Source of the DNA: Chlamydomonas sphaeroides
Taxonomy: Eukaryota > Chlorophyta > Chlorophyceae > Chlamydomonadales > Chlamydomonadaceae
Direction: 5' to 3'
NCBI GenBank assembly: GCA_001662425.1
Contig: BDDC01000977.1
Location: 25,257 to 37,115, forward strand
DNA length: 11,859 bases
The position numbers and the translations under genes are program-made. The notes beneath the pieces are model-generated. The model ran no database searches and was not told where the DNA came from. It was given only the letters and a program-made list of their open reading frames with translations. Shown here in pieces: positions 1 through 7,397 of the stretch (its first letter is position 1; each line of letters opens with the position of its first letter).

Positions 1-28
1 CTCCATCCCTCCATCCCTCCATCCTTCC
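1..28. repeat. Short CTCCATCC tandem repeat
   Basis: Three perfect head-to-tail copies of the 8-base unit CTCCATCC occupy the first 24 bases, followed by a decayed fourth. The array is cut by the window edge, so its true length is unknown. Confidence 0.8.
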
Positions 29-932
29 GTGTGGCCACACAATTCGCTGTCAAGTGTCAGCAGGTAGTATAGGTAGCAGGTAATAACGAAGGCCCGCCCG
101 TTCCGATTCCGTCCTTGGCACAACGGGACGCGTTGCCAGCAAGCATGCACGCTCCATAAAACACATGACGGAAGCACGATGCAAACATACACGACGCAAT
201 GATGTGCACTCGCCGATGCAGGTGCTGCGGAGCTAGCGGGAAGATGGCGCAGGAGCAGCCTGCCGGCCGGCCCCTTCGTACCGAAAGCCACGCCAGCGAG
301 CCCGCCAGAAGCAGCGCCGCGCCGCACCTAACCCCGCTGCCCCTTCTGTCGGGCACGGCCTCGTGCGCGACACCTGCTTACGGTACCCGGCGGGCGTGCT
401 CGCCCATTGCGACATCCAGCCACGGCCGCCATTGCCTGGCGGGGCCGTGCGTCGCTCATCACCGCAGCCGCGTGGGCACACCCCTCTACCAACCATCGGC
501 ATCGTACCTACCATACCTACCATCGACATCATACCTACCTACCATCGATAGCACACTCATCATGAACGCAGCCGCACACGCACGCACGCCAGCGAGCTCG
601 AAGTTGCGGAGGCGCGCGCTTGATGCGTCTGCAACAGGGGTCTGGTCTGCAAAGCAAGAGCCACCGTGCGCCGCACACGCAGGATGCTGACCAGCGCGGC
701 ACCGTCGGTCCTCGTGCACACGCCGCGCGGCCGGCCGACCAGCGGGGCGCCCTCCACAGGTGCAGCCGTGCTTTGTTCCGCAACCTCGCTGAGCGCATGC
801 ATGTGGATGGAAGCAGGATGGCCCGCGCTCGGCTGCTGCCGTTCGTGCTGCGATTGCTGCGACGAAGCAAACCGGCGCCGCCTGAGACAGCTACCGTGTC
901 CAGCAAAGTATGTAAACCATGCATGCATGCTA
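25..932. other. Intergenic / 3' flank of Myb copy 1
   Basis: No convincing gene is seen here. The open frames on both strands are short, overlap one another, and have no recognisable domain or plausible splice structure. The stretch lies just 3' of the minus-strand Myb copy 1 stop codon at 933-935, so part of it must be that gene's 3' UTR. I found no TTACA on the plus strand (the complement of the volvocine TGTAA polyadenylation signal) between 1 and 933, so the transcript end cannot be placed. Confidence 0.5.
486..551. repeat. Degenerate ACCTACCAT-type minisatellite
   Basis: The segment is built from imperfect repeats of ACCTACCAT and ACCATCG(A/G)CATC. On the minus strand it reads as runs of GGTAGGTATGATGTCGATGG-like sequence. 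It encodes Met/Val/Gly-rich shadow peptides in several frames, which is expected of a short tandem repeat and not of a gene. It lies downstream of Myb copy 1. Confidence 0.65.
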
Positions 933-3202
933 TCAGCGGTCGGTTGGTGGCGGGGCCCAGGGCCAGTAGTTGTCCGGTGCTACGCGCAGCGGCGCCGGCG
1001 GGCTGCCGGGCGCCATGGCCGGCGCCGTGGCCGGCGCCGTTGCCGGCACCCGCGCTTGGGCGGCGGCCAGCGGCAGCGGACCCGTCGGCGCTCCGTGTCT
1101 CATGTGGGCCACCAGCAGCGGCGGGCCGTCCTGCGGTGCAAAGCAGGCGCCGCCGCCGCCGCCGCAGCCGACTCCCGAGTCGCCGCCGCGCCCATGGCCT
1201 TGCCAGCCGGCCATTCCACCGCCGTGGATGTCCGCCAGCGGCAGCGACAACGCTGGCGCCGCCACCCAGGTGCGCGGTGGCGAGCAGCCAGCAGCGGCGC
1301 CGCCACTGCAGGCCCGCGCCATGCCGCTGAGGCCGCGGCGTCGGAGCGTAGGGCGCAGCTCCGCGATGAGGTCTCTGCTGCAGCAGCCGGTGCCACCCGC
1401 CGACGCTGCCAGCGTGCCAGCAGTGCCGCCGGCGGCGCCGTCGTCGCAGCTGACCCATGGGACGTCCGCAAAGGAGCTGAGGCGGCCCAAGCTGGTGGGC
1501 ACAGCAGGCTCGACGGCAACGGCGGCAGGGGCCGGCTGCAACAGCGCGCCGAGCGACAACGCGTCGAACGCAAACGCGCCGGCCGGGCCGTGCGGTTGTG
1601 GGCTGGGCGGCTGCAGGGCGCGGCGGCAGCGCTGGACTGCGGCGGTGGCCCTGATAGAGCACGCTAGCAGGCTGCTGTCAGAAGAGTTGAAGGGCTGCGC
1701 AAGCAACGGCGCCGCCGCCGCCGCCGCGCCCGCCACCGCCTCCACCTCCACCGCCTCCGCCACCGCCGCCTGCTGCGCCTCCGCCATCAGGCTGGCGAAC
1801 AGCACCTCGATGTCGTCGTCGACGCGGGGAGCAGGCCAGGAGGTCGCCGCGTGAGGGCAGGATCGAGGCAACGGCAGCGGCCGGCTGCGGCACCCCAGCG
1901 GCGGCGGCGGCAGCTGTGTTGTAGACTGCGCCACCGGCAGGAAGCTCATGGCCGCCGGCGCCAAGCCGCCGCCGCCACAGCCGCCAGCAGCCTCGCCGAT
2001 GACGACAACGCTTGGTCCGGCCGACCAGAGCGAGCCCTCCGTGCTGAGCCAAGCCGGCGGTGGTGGGCTAGCGGCGGCGGCCGACGGCGGCGCCAGCAGC
2101 ATCGGAGGGATGGCGGCGGCGTTTCTGCGACTGCTGATGAGGGTCGAGCCGAGTGCCGCCGTAGGGCTGGCAGCGCCCAGCGCTGTGCAGCACACGGCGG
2201 CGGCGGCTGAGGGTGCGGCCAGGACGGCCCCCTGCACCTGCTGCACCTGGGGGCTGCCGGCCGCCGAGCCCTCGTCAGCTGCAGGTGGCCTGCTGGAGGG
2301 GGCGGGGCCGCTGCGGCTTCCCGCCGAGGGCCGTCGCAGCACGGCTGGCGGTGAGGCTGGCGGTGCCGCCTGCGCCGCGACGACCTCCGCCGACCCCGGC
2401 GCCCTGTGGCTGGCGCGTGCGGCCCCGTCGCCGCAGGGCTCACGTTGGTGGTGTGCGTCTTTGGCCGCCGCCGGGTCGGTGGCGGGGATGGCGGTGGCGG
2501 CGGCGGCGGTAGCGGCGGCGGACGGAGCGGCGGCGGTAGCGGCGGCGGACGGAGCGGCGGCGGCGGAGGTGGCGGCGGCGCCCTGGCTGGAGGCGTGGCG
2601 GCTCTGCGGGCTGCGCCGTTTCTGTACGCGGTCAGGGTGCTTCGGAAGCGCCTCGGCCTCGGCCAGCGCGTCCTGCCTCAGCTGCGCGTCGTTGCAGTTA
2701 GGCCCCACGGCCTGGGCGTAGCAGCGCAGCAGCGCGTTGGTCTCGGTCGTCTTGGAGCGCAGCGCCGAGTGGAAAATGTTCTGTATTGGCAGGGATCAGA
2801 CGGGTTTCGGGGTTGCAGGTGGGACGAACCGACGGCGGGACGCGCGATGGCGCGCGCGGTAGGGAGCTTATGTTGGGGCTTTGTCAACGTGGAGGGCCCC
2901 TTGAGCTTCTGGCGGCTCCGGCCCATCTATCGGCACGTACTGCGGCCTCGCACCTTGACGTCTCCATCGGAGCGCGTCTTGAAGTGCCTTGCGATCGCAG
3001 ACCACCGATTGCCATAGGCGCTATGGAGCTGCGCAACGCGCGCAGCCTGCCGGTCCGACCAGCGCTGGCGGCGCCTCGTCCCCGCCGTCGCCGAGCCTCC
3101 GCTGGGCCTCGGCGCCGTAGGCGGCACTTGTGCCAGGGGACCCGCGCCATCCTTTGAAGCCCCAGCAGGAGGGGCCTCGCCATTGCCGATGTCCGAGCGC
3201 AT
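933..3202 (-). CDS. Single-repeat Myb/SANT-like DNA-binding protein, copy 1 (2 exons)
   Basis: Probable nuclear transcription factor of about 698 aa. Exon 1 is 3202-2954 and exon 2 is 2780-933. The ATG at 3202 is preceded by an in-frame TAG 15 bases upstream, which supports this start. Residues 44-93 form one Myb repeat with W48, W67 and F86 at the usual 18-residue spacings; the third aromatic is Phe in NIFHSALRSK, and the recognition-helix region reads KTRSDGDVK. Only one repeat is visible, whereas plant R2R3 proteins have two. A conserved extension (LLRCYAQAVGPNC, then DAQLRQ) runs to about residue 128. The rest is Ala/Gly/Pro/Ser-rich, with a 9-residue Ala-rich repeat, DDDIEVLFASLMAEAQQ at 404-420 and RDLIAELRP at 552-560. 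It is paralogous to the gene at 7398-9643. The domain is clear; target genes and function are unknown. A general SANT-type chromatin protein is the alternative. Confidence 0.83.
1738..1882 (-). other. DNA block nearly identical to 8032-8176 (copy 1 side)
   Basis: This segment of exon 2 aligns without gaps to 8032-8176 (constant offset 6294), with five mismatches by eye. It encodes the conserved acidic-hydrophobic island around DDDIEVLFASLMAEAQQ and the preceding RSCPHAATSWPAPRV. Sequence on either side is much less alike. Of the five differences, two are silent and three alter two residues. Confidence 0.85.
2509..2562. repeat. 27-bp in-frame minisatellite in Myb copy 1
   Basis: Two near-perfect copies of a 27-base GC-rich unit start at 2509 and 2536, with partial copies beyond. 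On the coding (minus) strand each unit encodes nine residues of the type APSAAATAA. The period is a multiple of three, so the frame is kept. It lies in the disordered linker just after the Myb extension. Copy 2 has Ala-rich sequence at this point but not this repeat. Confidence 0.75.
2781..2953 (-). other. Intron of Myb copy 1
   Basis: A 173-bp intron lies between DVK and NIFHS of the Myb repeat, in phase 0. On the minus strand the donor is AAG|GTGCGA and the acceptor is CCAATACAG|AACATT. Removing it restores the continuous third helix of the repeat and joins exon 1 in frame to the long exon 2. Copy 2 has an intron at exactly the same codon boundary, but the intron sequences do not resemble each other. 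Confidence 0.85.
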
Positions 3203-3421
3203 GAAGCGATAAGACTAGCTTCTGCTACGTACTGCGCAAACCGAGTAAACCGAGCGATGTCGAAACGGGGCCGCAGCCTAGTTAGGGCGACTGGTAGACG
3301 TACGCACGCACGCCTGGCTTCGCCTGCACACATGACGAGCGAGAAGCAAGGGCAACGGCACCTTCAGCGTGCTGCTGGGCTGTAATTTCTTTCTAGCTTC
3401 GACGACGCTTTCGGGCGCATT

Positions 3422-3437
3422 ACGTGCACGTGCACGT
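3422..3437. promoter_or_regulatory. Palindrome with two abutting CACGTG cores upstream of Myb copy 1
   Basis: ACGTGCACGTGCACGT is a perfect 16-base palindrome. With one more base it contains two adjacent CACGTG hexamers (3427-3432 and 3433-3438). CACGTG is the G-box/E-box core bound by bZIP and bHLH factors. It sits about 220-235 bases upstream of the copy 1 ATG, a plausible promoter position for the minus-strand gene. CACGTG is not rare in GC-rich DNA (several others occur in the window), so a regulatory role is only a suggestion. Confidence 0.3.
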
Positions 3438-3939
3438 GTTCGCCACGGCGGGGCTCCATCCAACGTGCCTGGCTGACACGCACGCACCAGCAGGCAGTCA
3501 GCAGTTGTGCTCGCGCACTTTGCCGCTTGCGAGTGAGTGAGTGGATGAAACGACCACGGACCGACGTTAACAGTGCTACTGCAAATACAGACAGAGCGCT
3601 TTGGTAAATCAGCGTGTCTTGCAATGTTAGGCTGCTGCTTCGCGTCGTTTGCATTCAAAAGTGTAGATACTTACTTCTGTCACGCAACGAGTCCGGGGCA
3701 GCAGTAGCAGGAAGAAGCACACGTAGGCAATCAGGAGGATACGTGTTGGCCGCGGCAATCGAGGTCTGCGTTTGTTGCATGCACGGGCAGACGTAGCTTG
3801 ACGGTTGGCCCGTGTTGGCCCATCCCCATTGACCCGCTGCCAAGCCACGGTGTACGTGTACAACAGCTGCACTCAAGGCCTAGATTATATGCGCGCAGCG
3901 TGGGCGCACGCGCATTGGTGTCGGTCTGCGTTTTACTGT

Positions 3940-4216
3940 CGTCTTGGGCACGAAGGGGCACGAACGAACCCATGTACGCATCCTAACCATCCTCATCGCC
4001 AGCAAGGTGGCTCCAACCAGTACGGCACGCACGTATGGCTCCCAGCAGGCCAGGGCCCCTCCCAAATAACTTCCCCTTACTTTCGTCTTGGGCACGAACA
4101 AATCCATGTACGCATCCTAACCATCCTTATCGCCAGCAAGGTGCGTGGCTCCAACCAGTACGGCACGCACGTATGGCTCCCAGCAGGCCAGGGCCCCTCC
4201 CGAATAACTTCCCCCA
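3940..4216. repeat. Tandem duplication, about 130-145 bp unit, two copies
   Basis: Copy A (about 3940-4076) and copy B (about 4084-4216) share long identical runs, including CGTCTTGGGCACGAA, CATGTACGCATCCTAACCAT and the stretch from GGCTCCAACC to CAGGGCCCCTCCC. Copy A has about 10 extra bases after the first motif (a GGGGCACGAACG-type addition). Copy B has an extra GCGT just before GGCTCCAACC. The offset therefore shifts from 144 to 134 to about 138-140. High identity with small indels points to a fairly recent local duplication. No open frame is preserved across it. Confidence 0.9.
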
Positions 4217-5564
4217 ACGGCGGTTCGGCACGCAGCAGCCGGCGGCAGCTGCGGCCCCACAACTCCCACCTGCATGTAGGTCACTGGGCCTCCGCGCGGC
4301 CAGGCATCTGGGTGCACCCAAGCCAGCCCCACCTCGCTTGCTTGCCTGCTGCCGAGGCAGCCCAGCCCCATGTGAGGCGCGGCCGGGCCCTTGAGGCCCG
4401 CACCCTCACCTGCCTGGCTCACGCCTGCCTCGCACGCCCGGCATTCGCGCTCGACCGCCTCCCATCCTGCCAACGCCGCACGCGCCCCCGCGTGTGAGGG
4501 GCGAATGGTGCCCTCAGCATCTATCCCAAGGCCTAATGCTGAAGCTGTTGTTACAGCTCGATGCGCATCGCAAGCAAACAAAGCCTGACGACCCTCGCGT
4601 GCGCGCTCACGCACTCCTATTCCCCCTCCTTGCTTGCTGCGCTGGCAGGCTCGGCTGCCCCGGCGGGCGTTTCACATAGCCAGGCCTGTATTACAGGGAT
4701 TGATTGAGCCAGCGATCGGCCACCGTGGCTTCCGAGGCTCCTGAGCTCCTCTTCTCCGACGTCCCTTACTACACCGTCCGTCCGTCCTGGCTCTGTCTTT
4801 CGCCCCTCGCTCGTCCGTGTTGGAAGCTGCGTGCGCCTGGACAGCCAGATACACGTACGGTGGCCGGCTGGGGGGCACACACATACACCGATCAAGCGCT
4901 ACGAACCAGGGGAGACAGGCGGGGCCTCCGTCCGTCGCCCAGCAGGGGTCCTCTCGTCCAATCGACCCAATAGTAATCAACCGTGGATGCGCAATAGTAA
5001 TTACGCAACCGCAGATGTGGGAAAGTAGTCAATCGCAGATAGATATGCAAACGCACGTAGCTCGTCAACGAAGCGCAGTAAGCGTGCCTTGCGCGAGCCT
5101 GCCGCCGCTGGATGGCGGCAGCTTGATTGGATCAGCATCGCTCATTGGCACACACCCCCCACAAACATGCCCGCCCCGACAGGTACGTACCTCGCACCCC
5201 GCCCTCAGCAGCGCTCCCTCAGCAGAGCCGCCTCCCCCAAACCACACACGCGCACCGTCAGGTTGCCCGCAGCCGCCGCGCTCCCGCCGCTCTAGGCAGG
5301 GGCAGGCAGGGGCCCTTGCGCTACCCAGGGGCCCTTGCTGGCTGGATGGTGCCTACAATCGTGCGCGTGCGCCAATTCTGCCAATTCTGTCGTGATGCGT
5401 GGATAGGCCCACATGTCCTAATCGCCGCCCGCCCGCCCCGCCTCCGGCCCGCCCGCCCGTTCCTGCTGCGGTCCGCGCGCGCTGGCACGGGACACGCAGC
5501 CGCCCGACCAGCAGCAGCTAGCATTGCTGGCTCGCAGCAGCAATGAGCCAACTAACGTACCAAC

Positions 5565-5593
5565 CGAGCGACCGACGACCGACCGACCGACCG
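5565..5593. repeat. GACC microsatellite
   Basis: An imperfect run of the tetranucleotide GACC (CGAGCGACCGACGACC, then GACCGACCGACC) is present. It is a simple repeat with no coding meaning seen. Confidence 0.7.
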
Positions 5594-5720
5594 CCGTAGC
5601 GCCACCATCTATCCACGCTCAAGCAAACCGCGATCGGTCCACCGCGCAAGCCCCAGCAGCACAGGGGCAATGACCGCTCCCATGCATGCACCCGGCCGCT
5701 CCTTGTGCACACAAGTACGT

Positions 5721-5800
5721 TGCACTTGATCGCTCGGCTTAGTTTTATTTTGAGGAATAATCATGAACGGGGTTGCACCTGTCTTGATCACTCGGCCTTC
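5721..5800. repeat. Imperfect direct repeat TTGCAC-TTGATC-CTCGGC
   Basis: TTGCACTTGATCGCTCGGCTT at 5721-5741 recurs at about 5774-5800 as TTGCACCTG, TC, TTGATCACTCGGCCTT. The second copy carries an insertion of about 5 bases and a few substitutions. The spacing is about 53 bases. The DNA between is unusually AT-rich for this window (TAGTTTTATTTTGAGGAATAA). Its nature is unknown; it could be a local duplication or a remnant of a small mobile element. Confidence 0.5.
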
Positions 5801-5889
5801 AAGGCCACGCCGTGCCACGCATCGCGTGCCTCGCCGCCCCGTGCGTCCGTCCCCGTCCCCGTAACAGCAGCGAGCTACCCGCCACGGCA

Positions 5890-6150
5890 GCGCAATACCC
5901 ACGACGACACACGCCACAAGCACGATAGCCACGACGCACGTGCGCACAACACAAGCGCGAGCAATACCCGCGACACACGCCACATGCGCGATACCCGCGA
6001 CACACGCTACAAGCGCAATACCTACCCATGACACCCGCCCAGCCAGCGCACGCGCAAAACCCACGACACACGCCCAGCGCACGCATGTGCAATACCCAAG
6101 ACGCATGCCCCCGCGTCCGCGCAGTACCCACGCACGACACACTCACGTGC
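5890..6150. repeat. Degenerate ~30-bp minisatellite (CAATACCCRCGACACACGC-type)
   Basis: At least seven diverged copies of a motif resembling CAATACCC(A/G)CGACACACGC, followed by (C/T)ACA(A/T)GCGC, are arranged head to tail with roughly 25-35 base spacing. The array is rich in AC on the plus strand and GT on the minus strand. On the minus strand it yields a spurious repetitive hydrophobic peptide (GIA-VACVAGIA-type), which explains the long open frame there. Confidence 0.75.
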
Positions 6151-7078
6151 TCCCAGCCAGCCATGCCTGCCTTCGTGCAGTCCGTCCGATTCGAGCTGCG
6201 CGCCCACAATAGGCGTGCAGGCAGCCTGCCGCCGCCGCGTGTAGGCCGAGCCGCATGCGCGCCGGCAGGCATGCAAGGCGCATGCCGCCGCCATCGCGCA
6301 CATCCTTGCAGTCATATGCCAGCTGTCAAGCGAGCGGGGCCACATGAATAGGCCAGAGCACACCCCACGCGGGCTGCTGTCTGGACCAAACACACAGGCT
6401 GACATGCATACGCGTGGAGATTGGAATAGACATAGAAGTAGTACAGCGGGCTCGACCCACCGTGATCTGAGGAGGTAGGGCGGGAGGGGGCCCGGAGCGA
6501 GCCCCCTACGCGTGCGCCCACTACATACTCGCTCGCTCGTTAGCTATTGCTCGCTGCATCAAGATGGACCCGCCCCACATGCGGACAGACCTACCCGTGT
6601 CGCGCCATCCACTTGTTGCGAGTCCGCCGTGTCAGCCCCCGCGTCGTCATGCGTGCGGCCTCACCCAGCACGCCGCCTGGAGATAACGCATGTCTCCGGC
6701 TGGGCATGGGCCGGCGAGGCGCCCGCACCGGGGCTTACTTGTATGTCCCCTGGAGACCAGACCCACTACGCACGCCTTGCTTGGCCGCACCGCTACCACC
6801 CGCCCGCAGTGCAAACGGCCGACGGCCGACATGACTGGGCGGTAGCTCTCAATAGTAATGCAAGGGTGGTGCACAAGTAGTGAACCAGCTCACTACGAGA
6901 CCTCCTCAGCCATGAGAAAAGCCCGGTCGTGATGTGGGGTGCCGTGCCGCCGTAAGATTTGGGATGGGAGGGCGGCTTGATGATAAGGTAGCTAAGGCAG
7001 CTTGCTTATTTGCTCGGGCGGCAGAGGCTGGCTCCGGCCCAAGCCCCAACACACGCACGCGCGCGGGCTATTAAAGTG

Positions 7079-7091
7079 CTCTCTCTCTCTC
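7079..7091. repeat. CT microsatellite
   Basis: A run of six and a half CT dinucleotides lies between a TATTAAAG-type sequence and the downstream CA tract. Confidence 0.85.
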
Positions 7092-7190
7092 AATAGCGCG
7101 CACGCACCGCCCAGGGAGTGGCGGCCAGCAGGAGCGCAAGGCCGCATCCCCGGCGCGGCGCGCATGGGGCATGGCCCCGCCCCTTGTCAT

Positions 7191-7278
7191 GCACGCACAC
7201 AGACACACACACACATACACACACACATACACACACACACACACACATACACACACACACGCGCGCGCGCGCGCACGC
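7191..7278. repeat. CA/TG microsatellite passing into CG repeat
   Basis: About 70 bases of (CA)n with periodic CATACA interruptions are followed directly by about 14 bases of perfect (CG)n and a CACGC tail. This makes roughly 88 bases of nearly unbroken alternating purine-pyrimidine DNA, the class of sequence known to adopt left-handed Z-DNA under negative supercoiling. It begins 120 bases past the stop codon of Myb copy 2, so it probably lies in that gene's 3' UTR or just beyond it. Confidence 0.95.
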
Positions 7279-7397
7279 AAGAGCACCCAGCTCCATCCGC
7301 CCCGAGCACGGCCCTTGCCTCTGCCCGCTCCCCAGCAGGCTGCTGCCTAGATGTGTGGAGGCAGTGAGCCAGCAGGGCTGCGGCACCTCAGGGCTCC

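Larger units (their letters stand above)
3203..7397. other. Gene-poor intergenic region between the Myb paralogs
   Basis: About 4.2 kb with no gene I can support. Open frames on both strands are short and mutually overlapping, and their Ala/Arg/Pro/His-rich composition reflects base composition. It contains the 5' flank of copy 1, the 3' flank of copy 2, a tandem duplication at 3940-4216, a somewhat more AT-rich patch near 4966-5060, a GACC run near 5565, an imperfect direct repeat near 5721/5774, a degenerate minisatellite at 5890-6150, and CT and CA/CG microsatellites at 7079-7278. A non-coding RNA or a fragmented multi-exon gene cannot be excluded. Confidence 0.55.

Noticed and set aside
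535..1662. Minus-strand open frame of 375 codons overlapping the 3' part of Myb copy 1
   Set aside because: It is a frame-shifted shadow of the GC-rich exon, dominated by Arg and Ala. The chosen frame instead shows modules conserved with copy 2.
1948..2721. Plus-strand open frames antisense to Myb copy 1 (257 and 203 codons; also 666-1667)
   Set aside because: They are Gly/Ala/Arg-rich antisense readings of a GC-rich exon, with no domain. The opposite strand carries the spliced Myb gene.
3805..4497. Plus-strand 230-codon frame across the 140-bp tandem duplication
   Set aside because: The two duplicated units are read with indels between them and the composition is unremarkable. It looks like chance openness through a non-coding duplication.
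5609..6142. Minus-strand 177-codon frame resembling a repetitive membrane protein
   Set aside because: Its hydrophobic repeats come entirely from the AC/GT-rich minisatellite and appear in more than one frame, so it is not evidence of a protein.
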